Assembly: GCF_008086045.1 (NCBI RefSeq)
Contig: NZ_VSEY01000010.1
Location: 246,988 to 310,987 of the forward strand
Length of the DNA stretch: 64,000 nucleotides
Direction of reading: 5' to 3'
Origin: Nonomuraea sp. PA05
Lineage (GTDB): Bacteria; Actinomycetota; Actinomycetes; Streptosporangiales; Streptosporangiaceae
Shown here: positions 49,275-56,977 of the stretch, piece after piece
Layout: each line of letters opens with the position of its first letter
Position numbering within the stretch: the first letter of the stretch is position 1
Program-made: the position numbers and the translations under genes
Notes under the pieces: model-generated
What the model saw: the letters and a program-made list of their open reading frames with translations, nothing else
What the model was told of the DNA's origin: nothing
Databases searched by the model: none

Positions 49275-49286
49275 GAGAGCGCTCTC
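49275..49286. promoter_or_regulatory. LacI-type operator O1, GH16 promoter
   Basis: GAGAGCGCTCTC, a perfect 12-bp palindrome with central CG typical of LacI/CebR-class operators. Its centre lies 77 bases upstream of a second identical core. Confidence 0.75.
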
Positions 49287-49316
49287 ACACCCGCCTTACC
49301 GCACTTGTGTGCTCTG

Positions 49317-49345
49317 TTGACAGCCGGTAAACGCTGTGTTCAGAT
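49317..49345 (+). promoter_or_regulatory. Promoter of the GH16 glucanase gene
   Basis: TTGACA (49317-49322), 17-base spacer, TCAGAT (49340-49345). The two GAGAGCGCTCTC operators flank it, the downstream one covering the expected start point. Confidence 0.55.
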
Positions 49346-49350
49346 CTTGC

Positions 49351-49364
49351 AGAGAGCGCTCTCT
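49351..49364. promoter_or_regulatory. LacI-type operator O2, GH16 promoter
   Basis: AGAGAGCGCTCTCT, a 14-bp perfect palindrome just after the -10 hexamer. The core GAGCGCTC equals that of the Streptomyces CebR box (TGGGAGCGCTCCCA, recalled). Confidence 0.78.
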
Positions 49365-49395
49365 CCGCGCGCTCCAGCACCCCCCAGGAGCGAGT

Positions 49396-50787
49396 ATGAC
49401 AACAGCGATCCGGCATCGCCGCCGTCTGGCGGCCGTCGCAGCGGTACTCGTGGCCCTCAGCGGCCTGCTCGTCAAGCTGGCGGTCAGCGCCTCGGCCAGC
49501 GTCCCGCCCACCCCATCCGGCTGGTCCCTCGTCTGGTCCGACGACTTCAACGGCTCCGCCAACACCCTGCCCTCGTCCAGCAACTGGATCATCGACACCG
49601 GCCACGCCTACCCCGGCGGCCCGGCCAACTGGGGCACGGGCGAGGTGCAGAACTACACCTCCAGCACCAGCAACCTCAGCCTCGACGGCTCGGGCAACCT
49701 GCGCATCACGCCGCTGCGCAGCTCGTCCGGAGAGTGGACCTCCGCGCGCATCGAGACCAGGCGCGCCGACTTCAAGCCCGCCGACGGCCGCGTCCTGCGC
49801 ATCGAGAGCCGCATCCAGATGCCGAACGTGACCGGCAACGCCGCCCTCGGCTACTGGCCGGCGTTCTGGGCGCTCGGCGCGCCGTACCGGGGCAACTACT
49901 GGAACTGGCCTGCCATCGGCGAGTTCGACATCATGGAGAACGTCAACGGCATCAACTCCGTCTGGGGCGTCCTGCACTGCGGCGTCAACCCGGGCGGGCC
50001 CTGCAACGAGACCACCGGCCTCGGCGCCAGCCGCGCCTGCCCCGGCTCGACCTGCCAGTCGGCCTACCACACCTACCGCTTCGAGTGGGACCGCAGCGTC
50101 AGCCCCAACCAGCTCCGCTGGTACGTGGACGGGCAGCAGTTCCACGGCGTCAACCAGTCGCAGTTCGACGCCACCACCTGGACCAACATGACCGGGCACG
50201 CCGGCTACTTCCTGCTGCTCAACGTGGCGATGGGCGGCGCGTTCCCGAACGCGCTCGGCGGCTCCACCCCCACCGCGGCCACCGTCCCCGGGCGGCCGAT
50301 GATGGTCGACTACGTGGCCGTCTGGCAGAGCGGCACCGGCACCACCCCGCCGCCCACCAACCCGCCTGGCGGCGTGGACGCCCGCTCCACCATCCAGGCC
50401 GAGAGCTACCAGGGCCAGTCGGGCACCATCACCGAGACCACCACCGACTCGGGCGGCGGCCAGAACATCGGCGCCATCGCCAACGGCGACTGGCTGCGCT
50501 ACGACGGGGTCAACTTCGGCTCGACGCCCGCCACGCAGTTCAGGGCCAGGGTGGCCTCCGGCGCGGCGGCCGGGGTGAGCGGGCTGGTGCAGGTCCGCCT
50601 CGACAGCCCGACGGCCCCGCCCATCGGCGACTTCGCGCTGGCGAACACGGGCGGCTGGCAGAGCTGGCGGACGATCCCGGCCAACGTCTCAGGGGTGACG
50701 GGCACCCACACGGTGTACCTGACCTTCTCCTCGGGCCAGCCGGCCGACTTCGTCAACGTCAACTGGTTCACGTTCTCGACGTCCTGA
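49396..50787 (+). CDS. Secreted GH16 endo-beta-1,3-glucanase with CBM6
   Basis: A 463-residue secreted hydrolase of beta-glucans such as laminarin or fungal wall glucan. A basic N-terminus and hydrophobic signal peptide (to about residue 35, SASAS) precede a GH16 domain (residues about 42-340). The catalytic motif is GEFDIME: nucleophile Glu176, Asp178, acid/base Glu181. FWALGAPYRGNYWNWPAIG is the glucan-binding cleft. A Thr/Pro linker (GTTPPPTNPPGG) leads to a C-terminal CBM6-type beta-sandwich (IQAESYQGQSG ... GDWLRYDGVNFG ... VNVNWFTF). AGGAG precedes ATG 49396. It is controlled by two palindromes upstream. Confidence 0.94.
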   Translation: MTTAIRHRRRLAAVAAVLVALSGLLVKLAVSASASVPPTPSGWSLVWSDDFNGSANTLPSSSNWIIDTGHAYPGGPANWGTGEVQNYTSSTSNLSLDGSGNLRITPLRSSSGEWTSARIETRRADFKPADGRVLRIESRIQMPNVTGNAALGYWPAFWALGAPYRGNYWNWPAIGEFDIMENVNGINSVWGVLHCGVNPGGPCNETTGLGASRACPGSTCQSAYHTYRFEWDRSVSPNQLRWYVDGQQFHGVNQSQFDATTWTNMTGHAGYFLLLNVAMGGAFPNALGGSTPTAATVPGRPMMVDYVAVWQSGTGTTPPPTNPPGGVDARSTIQAESYQGQSGTITETTTDSGGGQNIGAIANGDWLRYDGVNFGSTPATQFRARVASGAAAGVSGLVQVRLDSPTAPPIGDFALANTGGWQSWRTIPANVSGVTGTHTVYLTFSSGQPADFVNVNWFTFSTS

Positions 50788-50848
50788 TCAACGGCGCCCC
50801 GGGCGGCGGAACCCCGAGCCCGGGGCGTTTCAGGGGAACAATGGTGCG

Positions 50849-51793
50849 ATGAGCGAACTGCCGGTGATCGACATCGCCCCGCTTCTCACGGGGAACCAGG
50901 AACGGCGGGCCGTCGCGGACGCCATCGGCGCGGCCTGCCGCGAGCACGGCTTCTTCTACGTCACGGGCCACGGCGTGCCGCCCGCGCTCATCGAGCGGCT
51001 CGACGCGGCCGGCAGGCGCTTCTTCGCGCTGCCCGAGGACGTCAAGAACGAGATCGCGATGGAGCGGGGCGGCCGGGCCTGGCGAGGCTTCTTCCCCGTG
51101 GGCGGCGAGCTGACCTCGGGGCGGCCCGACCTGAAGGAGGGCGTCTACTTCGGCGCCGAGGAGCCGCCTGGGCCCGTCCCCCTGCACGGGCCCAACCTGT
51201 TCCCCGCCCAGGTGCCGGAGCTGCGGGAGTCGGTGCTGGCGTACCTGGACGCGATGACGGAGGTCGGGCAGGCCGTGATGAGCGGCATCGCGCTGAGCCT
51301 GGGGCTGGACGCGGACTACTTCCGCACGGGATACACGGCCGATCCGACCATCCTTTTCCGGATATTTCACTATCCACCGACGCCCGCCGACGACGCCGGC
51401 ACGTGGGGCGTCGGCGAGCACACCGACTACGGGCTGCTGACCCTGCTCCTCCAGGACGCCAACGGCGGCCTCCAGGTCCGCACCGAGACGGGCTGGATCG
51501 AGGCGCCCCCGGTGCCGGGCACGTTCGTCTGCAACATCGGCGACATGCTCGACAAGCTCACCGGCGGGCAGTACCGCTCCACCCCGCACCGCGTACGCAA
51601 CCTGAGCGGCAACGAGCGCCTCAGCTTCCCGTTCTTCTTCGACCCCGGCTGGGACAGCGAGGTCCCGCCCCTCCCCTACGCGCCCGGCCACCGCTGGGAC
51701 GGCCAGGTGGACTTCACCGGCACCTACGGCGAGTACCTGCTGTCCAAGGTGCGGAAGGTCTTCCCGCACCTGTTCGAGCAGCAGCGGCTCTAG
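50849..51793 (+). CDS. 2-oxoglutarate/Fe(II)-dependent oxygenase, isopenicillin N synthase family
   Basis: A 314-residue non-haem iron oxygenase. The DIOX_N domain (LPVIDIAPLL, REHGFFYVTGHGVPPALI) is followed by the jelly-roll core. The iron ligands are visible as His and Asp in GEHTDYGLLTLL and His in YRSTPHRV, and the 2-oxoglutarate-binding Arg-x-Ser is in NERLSFPFF. Family members hydroxylate or cyclise small metabolites. It lies between two glucan-degradation genes, but nothing ties it to sugar use. Its stop overlaps that of the convergent GH1-LacI gene by 4 bases. Confidence 0.9.
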   Translation: MSELPVIDIAPLLTGNQERRAVADAIGAACREHGFFYVTGHGVPPALIERLDAAGRRFFALPEDVKNEIAMERGGRAWRGFFPVGGELTSGRPDLKEGVYFGAEEPPGPVPLHGPNLFPAQVPELRESVLAYLDAMTEVGQAVMSGIALSLGLDADYFRTGYTADPTILFRIFHYPPTPADDAGTWGVGEHTDYGLLTLLLQDANGGLQVRTETGWIEAPPVPGTFVCNIGDMLDKLTGGQYRSTPHRVRNLSGNERLSFPFFFDPGWDSEVPPLPYAPGHRWDGQVDFTGTYGEYLLSKVRKVFPHLFEQQRL

Positions 51794-54141
51794 GCGGACT
51801 CGCGCACGACGAGCCGCGTCGGCAGCACCACGGAGGTGGTGTGGCGGCCCTCCAGGCGCGACAGCAGCAGCCGGGCCAGCGCCAGCGCCTGGTCGGCGAC
51901 GGGCACCCGCACGGTGGTGAGCGCCGGGGTGGTGGCCGAGGCGGCGTCCACGTCGTCGAAGCCCACCACCGCCAGGTCGCCGGGCACCCGCCGCCCCAGC
52001 TCGCGGGCCGCCTGGAGGACGCCGATGGCGAGCTGGTCGGTGGCGGCGAAGACGGCGTCGAGCTCCGGCACGTCGGTGAGGAGCCGCAGGGCGGCGGCGG
52101 CGCCGGAGGCGCGGGTGAGGTCGTCGGCGGGCGCCAGGTGCGGCGTCAGGCCGGCCCGCTGGAGCGCCGCCCGGTGCCCGGCCAGCCGGTCCTGCACGGT
52201 GACCAGGTCCATGGGGCCGCAGACCATGCCGATGCGGCGGCGCCCCCTGGCGAGCAGGTGCTCGGTGGCGGCGGCGGCCCCGCCCGCGTTGTCCACGTCC
52301 ACGTACGGGACCAGCGACGCGATCGGCGGCTTGCCCAGCAGCACGAGCGGCACCTCCGTGCGGGAGAGCCGCTCGGCCAGCGTGTCGCCCCGGTCGGGCG
52401 GCAGCAGCACGACCCCGTCGGCCAGCCGGGCCTCGACGTGCGCGGCGATGCGCCGGTGGCTCTCGGCGGTGTCGGCGAGCATGAGCGTGATCTGCTTGCC
52501 TGCGCCCTCCAGGAGGCTGGTGACGTACTGGACGACGGCCGAGGTGAGCGCGTCGCCGCCCTGCCTGGGGACGGACAGGACCAGGGCGACCGCGTTGGTG
52601 CGGCGGGTGACGAGGCTGCGGGCGGCCAGGTTCGGCACGTAGCCGAGCTCCTTGACCGCCCGCATCACCCCGGCCCTGACCTCGGGGCTCACCGACGACT
52701 CGCCGTTGACGACCCGGGAGACCGTGGCTCTCGACACGCCCGCGCGGGCGGCGACCGTCTCCAGCGTGGGCCGCCTGGGCCGCGTCTCGGCCAGGCCGTT
52801 GCGCCTGATGACGTCGCGGTACCACAGCGCGCTGTCCTTCGTCCGCCGCCGCTGGGTGGCGAAGTCCACGTGCACGAGGCCGAACTTGCGCTGGTAGCCG
52901 TCGGACCATTCGAGGTTGTCGAGCAGCGTCCAGACGAGGTAGCCGCGCACCCGGGCGCCGTCGTCGATCGCCGCGCGCAGGGCGCGCAGGTGCTCCTCGA
53001 TGAAGCTGATGCGTTCGACGTCGTGGATGCCGTCGCCGGTCACCACGTCCACGAAGTCGGCGCCGTTCTCGGTGATCATCAGGTCGAGGCCGGGGTATTC
53101 GCGGGAGATGCGGCCGAGCAGCAGCGACAGGCAGTTCGGCACGATCGGCCAGCCCATGGCGGTGACGGCCGTGGGAATGGTGCAGAAGAGGATTCCCTCG
53201 CTGCCCGGATACGTCGGGTCGGCCGGCTCGCTGGGCTGGGCCTGGACGACCAGCGGCGTGTAGTAGTTGACGCCGAGCAGGTCGAGGGGCTGGGCGATGG
53301 TCTCCAGGTCGCCGTCGTGGAGGTGGTCGAGGCCGCCGTGCCGTTCGATGACGGGCAGCAGCTCCGCCGGGTACGCGCCGCGCAGCGCCGGCTCCAGGAA
53401 CTGCCGGTTGGCCAGCGCGTCGATCCTGGCCACGGCGGCGGCGTCCTCCTCCGACAGCTCCCTGCCGAAGTCGCTCACCTGGGCGGGCGTCATGACGGGC
53501 GAGATGTTGAGGACGAGGCCGACCTTCTCCGCGCCGCCCGCGCGCAGCGCCTGGGCGGCCAGGCCGTGGCCGAGCAGCATGTGGTGGGCGGCGCGGAAGG
53601 CGTCGGCGGCCGACTTGCGGCCCGGCGCGTGCACGCCGGACCCGTAGCCGAGGAACGCCGCCACCCACGGCTCGTTCAACGTGAACCAGGTGTCCACCCG
53701 GTCGCCGAGCCGCTCGTGGACGGCGGCGGCGTACTCGGCGAAACGCGCGGCGGTGTCGCGGGACGGCCAGCCGCCGCGCTCCTCCAGCGCCTGCGGCAGG
53801 TCCCAGTGGTACAGCGTGGCGTAGGGGGTGATGCCGGCGCCGGTCAGCTCGTCGAGCAGCCGGTCGTAGAAGTCCAGGCCGGCCGGGTTGGGCTTGCCGC
53901 CGCCGTCGGGGAAGATCCGCGCCCAGCTCACCGAGAACCGGTAGGCGGCCATCCCCAGCTCTTTCATCAACCGCACGTCTTCGGGGTAGCGGTGGTAATG
54001 GTCGCACGCCTCCGCCCGGTCGGCGGAGAAGACGTCCCAGATGGACGGCAGGCGGCCGTCGGCGGCAGTGGCCCCCTCGATCTGGAAGGCCGACGTCGAA
54101 ACCCCCCACACGAAACCTTCGGGGAAGCTCGTGATGCTCAT
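51790..54141 (-). CDS. GH1 beta-glucosidase fused to a LacI-family repressor
   Basis: A single 783-residue reading frame. Residues 1-452 are a complete family GH1 beta-glucosidase: FPEGFVWGVSTSAFQIEGA, the acid/base Glu157 in FTLNEPW, the nucleophile Glu358 in ITENGAD, the aglycone-site motif WTLLDNLEWSDGY, and the usual end WYRDVIRRNGL. Residues 453-783 are a complete LacI regulator: HTH RPTLETVAARAGVSRATVSR, hinge AARSL, then the sugar-binding domain (GFDDVDAASATTPALTTVRVP). No stop and no ATG/GTG/TTG lies at the seam, so an independent LacI start is not available there. It probably converts oligo-glucosides and reads the same sugars; the operators before the GH16 gene are candidate targets. 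Confidence 0.9.
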   Translation of the reverse strand: MSITSFPEGFVWGVSTSAFQIEGATAADGRLPSIWDVFSADRAEACDHYHRYPEDVRLMKELGMAAYRFSVSWARIFPDGGGKPNPAGLDFYDRLLDELTGAGITPYATLYHWDLPQALEERGGWPSRDTAARFAEYAAAVHERLGDRVDTWFTLNEPWVAAFLGYGSGVHAPGRKSAADAFRAAHHMLLGHGLAAQALRAGGAEKVGLVLNISPVMTPAQVSDFGRELSEEDAAAVARIDALANRQFLEPALRGAYPAELLPVIERHGGLDHLHDGDLETIAQPLDLLGVNYYTPLVVQAQPSEPADPTYPGSEGILFCTIPTAVTAMGWPIVPNCLSLLLGRISREYPGLDLMITENGADFVDVVTGDGIHDVERISFIEEHLRALRAAIDDGARVRGYLVWTLLDNLEWSDGYQRKFGLVHVDFATQRRRTKDSALWYRDVIRRNGLAETRPRRPTLETVAARAGVSRATVSRVVNGESSVSPEVRAGVMRAVKELGYVPNLAARSLVTRRTNAVALVLSVPRQGGDALTSAVVQYVTSLLEGAGKQITLMLADTAESHRRIAAHVEARLADGVVLLPPDRGDTLAERLSRTEVPLVLLGKPPIASLVPYVDVDNAGGAAAATEHLLARGRRRIGMVCGPMDLVTVQDRLAGHRAALQRAGLTPHLAPADDLTRASGAAAALRLLTDVPELDAVFAATDQLAIGVLQAARELGRRVPGDLAVVGFDDVDAASATTPALTTVRVPVADQALALARLLLSRLEGRHTTSVVLPTRLVVRESA

Positions 54142-54233
54142 GCTGGCGGATGCCTTTCGGTCACGTTCGTCGCAACCAGTCTCCCGCGCGCCGCTCGTCG
54201 CGCGCCAGCCTGGCCAGGCGGTATACAACAGGC

Positions 54234-54719
54234 GTGGAACTCGACCAGCTCGATCGTGACATCATCGCGGCGCTCGTGGACGACGCCCGCCAGACCTACG
54301 CCGACATCGGGCAGCAGGTGGGGCTGAGCGCGTCGGCGGTGAAACGACGGGTGGACCGGCTGCGCGAGACGGGGGCGATCACCGGGTTCAGCGCGCGGGT
54401 GTCGCCGCAGGCGCTCGGCTGGACGACCGAGGCCTACGTCGAGCTGTTCTGCCAGGGCAAGACGAAGCCGTCGGACATCGCGCTGGCCATGGTCAAGTTC
54501 CCCGAAGTGGTGGCGGCGGCGACGATCACCGGCGAGGCGGACGCGCTGCTGCACATCAGGGCGACGGACGTGCGGCACGTGGAGCGGGTGATCGAGCGCA
54601 TCGCGGCGATGACGTTCGTGGTCCGCACGAAGAGCGCCATCGTGCTGTCGAGGCTGGTCGACACACCTCCCGGCGCCGCAGTGCCGGAGCCGCGCAACGA
54701 ATCCGGCGCTCCCGGCTGA
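54234..54719 (+). CDS. Lrp/AsnC-family transcriptional regulator
   Basis: A 161-residue feast/famine regulator. HTH at residues 1-50 (VELDQLDRDIIAALVDDARQTYADIGQQVGLSASAVKRRVDRLR, landmarks LDRDIIAAL and SASAVKRRVDRL), then the RAM ligand-binding domain (AYVELFCQGKT, ITGEADALLHIRATD). The GTG at 54234 has no ribosome site but lies 7 bases after TATACA (54222-54227), so the mRNA may be leaderless. It sits directly upstream of the dimethylargininase/ornithine aminotransferase pair, its probable targets. Confidence 0.92.
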   Translation: MELDQLDRDIIAALVDDARQTYADIGQQVGLSASAVKRRVDRLRETGAITGFSARVSPQALGWTTEAYVELFCQGKTKPSDIALAMVKFPEVVAAATITGEADALLHIRATDVRHVERVIERIAAMTFVVRTKSAIVLSRLVDTPPGAAVPEPRNESGAPG

Positions 54720-54734
54720 GAGACGCAACAGACC

Positions 54735-54778
54735 CGCGCGAACACGCAATGTCAACCCCTGGCCTGCGCAAACACGCA
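54735..54778 (+). repeat. Two direct 14-bp repeats upstream of the dimethylargininase gene
   Basis: CGCGCGAACACGCA (54735-54748) and TGCGCAAACACGCA (54765-54778), 30 bases apart, that is about three helical turns. They lie just before a possible -10 (TATCCT, 54784-54789). They are candidate Lrp binding sites. Confidence 0.55.
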
Positions 54779-54843
54779 TTTCCTATCCTGTGCTCAACCC
54801 CGCGACGTGGGTTTTCCCTGCTTGTGAGCCGATGGAGTGCTGC

Positions 54844-55641
54844 ATGCCCAAACACTTCCTCATGTGCCGTCCTGAGTACTTCACGGTCGAGTACGCGATC
54901 AATCCGTGGATGCATCCCGAGGCCGGCGCGGACCGCGACGTGGCGGTCCGGCAGTGGGAGGGCCTGAAGGCGGCGTACGAGGAGCTCGGCCACGAGGTCA
55001 GCCTGATCGACCCGATCGAGGGGCTGCCCGACATGGTCTTCGCCGCGAACGGCGCCCTGGTCGTGGGCGGCCGCGCCTACGGCGCCCGCTTCGCCTACCC
55101 GCAGCGCGGCCCCGAGGGCCCCGCCTACCTGCGCTGGTTCGCCGAGCGCGGCTACCCGACGCTGGAGCCGGCGCACGTGAACGAGGGCGAGGGCGACTTC
55201 CTCACGCTCGACGACGTCATCCTGGCCGGCACCGGCTTCCGCACGGACGTGGTCGCCCACCAGGAGGCGCAGGAGTACCTGGGCCGCCCGGTGATCTCCC
55301 TGACGCTGGTGGACCCGCGCTTCTACCACCTGGACACGGCGCTGTTCCCGCTCGACGGGCGCAACGTGGCCTACTACCCGGACGCCTTCTCGCCGGGCAG
55401 CCTCGCGGTGCTGCGCCGCATGTTCCCCGACGCGGTGATCGCGAGCGCGCGGGACGCCGAGGTGCTGGGGCTCAACGCGGTCAGCGACGGCACGAACGTG
55501 GTCATCAACGCCGAGGCGTCCGATCTGCAGTTGGAGCTCAAGCGACGAGGGTACGAGGTCATCCCGATCGATCTGTCGGAGCTGCGTAAGGCGGGTGGCG
55601 GGCCCAAGTGCTGCACACTGGAGATCAGGGGGGAGAACTGA
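54844..55641 (+). CDS. Dimethylargininase (DDAH)-like amidinotransferase-fold hydrolase
   Basis: A 265-residue guanidino-group-modifying enzyme that probably hydrolyses arginine or methylated arginine to citrulline and an amine. It has the beta/alpha-propeller features: LMCRPEYFTVEYAINPWM, DMVFAANGALV, EGEGDFL (substrate Glu/Asp), the catalytic His in PRFYHLDTAL, and the C-terminal nucleophile Cys in GGGPKCCTLEI (Cys256/257). GGAG lies 8 bases before ATG 54844. It is followed 2 bases later by rocD, consistent with arginine/ornithine catabolism to glutamate semialdehyde. Confidence 0.88.
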   Translation: MPKHFLMCRPEYFTVEYAINPWMHPEAGADRDVAVRQWEGLKAAYEELGHEVSLIDPIEGLPDMVFAANGALVVGGRAYGARFAYPQRGPEGPAYLRWFAERGYPTLEPAHVNEGEGDFLTLDDVILAGTGFRTDVVAHQEAQEYLGRPVISLTLVDPRFYHLDTALFPLDGRNVAYYPDAFSPGSLAVLRRMFPDAVIASARDAEVLGLNAVSDGTNVVINAEASDLQLELKRRGYEVIPIDLSELRKAGGGPKCCTLEIRGEN

Positions 55642-55643
55642 TC

Positions 55644-56858
55644 ATGACCACCAGCGCAGAGCTGATCGAAGTGAGCGAGCGCCGCAGCGCGCACAACTAC
55701 CATCCGCTTCCCGTGGTGATCCACGAGGCGCACGGCGCCTGGGTCACCGACGTGGACGGCAAGCGGTATCTGGACTGCCTGTCCGGCTACTCCTCGCTCA
55801 ACTTCGGCCACGGCCATCCGAAGATCATCGAAGCGGCGAAGGAGCAGCTCGAACGCCTCACGCTGACCAGCCGCGCCTTCTACCACGACCAGTTCGCGCA
55901 GTTCTGCACCGGGCTCGGCGACCTCACGGGCAAGGACCTGGTCCTGCCCATGAACACCGGCGCCGAGGCCGTCGAGACCGCCATCAAGGTGGCGCGCAAG
56001 TGGGGGTACGAGGTCAAGGGCGTCGAGCCTGACCAGGCCAACATCATCGTCATGGAGGGCAACTTCCACGGCCGCACCACCACGATCGTCAGCTTCTCCA
56101 CCGACCCGGAGGCGCACGACAACTTCGGCCCGTACACGCCGGGCTTCCGGATCGTCCCGTACGCCTCGATCGAGGCGGTACGGGCGGCGGTCGACGCGAA
56201 CACGGTGGCCGTGCTGGTGGAGCCGATCCAGGGCGAGGCCGGGGTGCTGGTGCCGCCGGACGGATACCTGAGCGAGCTGCGGGCGCTGTGCACGGCCGAG
56301 GGCATCCTGATGATCGCCGACGAGGTGCAGTCGGGGCTCGGGCGCACGGGGCAGACGTTCGCGTGCGACCACGAAGGGGTCGTACCGGACGTCTACGTGC
56401 TCGGCAAGGCGCTGGGCGGCGGGGTCGTGCCCGTCTCGGCCATCGCCGCCGACCGCGACGTGCTCGGCATCATCCACCCGGGGCAGCACGGGTCCACGTT
56501 CGGCGGGAACCCGCTGGCGTGCGCGGTGGCGAACGCGGTCATCGAGATCCTCAACACGGGCGAGTTCCAGGCGCGCGCCACGAAGCTGGGCGAGGTCCTG
56601 CACGGGAAGCTGCGCGAGCTGATCGGGCAGGGCGTGGTGGAGGTGCGCGGGCGCGGGCTCTGGGCGGGCGTGGACATCGACCCGTCGATCGGGACGGGGC
56701 GCGAGGTGTCGAAGGCGCTGCTCAAGCGCGGCGTGCTGGCCAAGGACACGCACGGCTCGACGATCCGGCTGGCGCCGCCGATCGTGGTCTCGGAGGAAGA
56801 TCTCCTCTGGGCGATCTCCCAGCTCGCCGACGCGATCTACGAGCTGAAATCTTCCTGA
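55644..56858 (+). CDS. rocD: Ornithine aminotransferase
   Basis: A PLP-dependent class III aminotransferase (404 residues) that converts ornithine and 2-oxoglutarate to glutamate-5-semialdehyde and glutamate. It shows the family run AHNYHPLPVVIHEAHGAWVTDVDG, MNTGAEAVETAIKVARKWGY, GNFHGRT, VEPIQGEAGV, the PLP Asp in LMIADEVQSGLGRTG, and the Schiff-base Lys in VLGKALGGG. The NYHPLPVV start is characteristic of ornithine rather than acetylornithine enzymes. Transcription is likely shared with the dimethylargininase gene. Confidence 0.94.
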   Translation: MTTSAELIEVSERRSAHNYHPLPVVIHEAHGAWVTDVDGKRYLDCLSGYSSLNFGHGHPKIIEAAKEQLERLTLTSRAFYHDQFAQFCTGLGDLTGKDLVLPMNTGAEAVETAIKVARKWGYEVKGVEPDQANIIVMEGNFHGRTTTIVSFSTDPEAHDNFGPYTPGFRIVPYASIEAVRAAVDANTVAVLVEPIQGEAGVLVPPDGYLSELRALCTAEGILMIADEVQSGLGRTGQTFACDHEGVVPDVYVLGKALGGGVVPVSAIAADRDVLGIIHPGQHGSTFGGNPLACAVANAVIEILNTGEFQARATKLGEVLHGKLRELIGQGVVEVRGRGLWAGVDIDPSIGTGREVSKALLKRGVLAKDTHGSTIRLAPPIVVSEEDLLWAISQLADAIYELKSS

Positions 56859-56872
56859 TTCACGGCTTCGCG

Positions 56873-56911
56873 GGGCAGGGCCCACCCACCGCACGTGGCT
56901 GGGCCCTGTCC
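56873..56911 (+). terminator. Terminator between rocD and the CU044_5270 gene
   Basis: Arms GGGCAGGGCCCA (56873-56884) and TGGGCCCTGTCC (56900-56911) pair with one mismatch around a 15-base loop, 15 bases after the rocD stop. No T-run follows, but placement between convergent genes fits a bidirectional terminator. Confidence 0.6.
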
Positions 56912-56977
56912 AGGGAGACGCTCCTCCGGTTCACGGGGCCGGGCGCCGTCACGGCGCTCGCTCGACCGTCCGCGTGG

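Noticed and set aside
51790..52790. LacI regulator as an independent gene downstream of GH1
   Set aside because: No stop ends the GH1 frame and no ATG, GTG or TTG occurs at the seam. The first usable in-frame starts lie inside the HTH. It is treated as a fusion pending resequencing.
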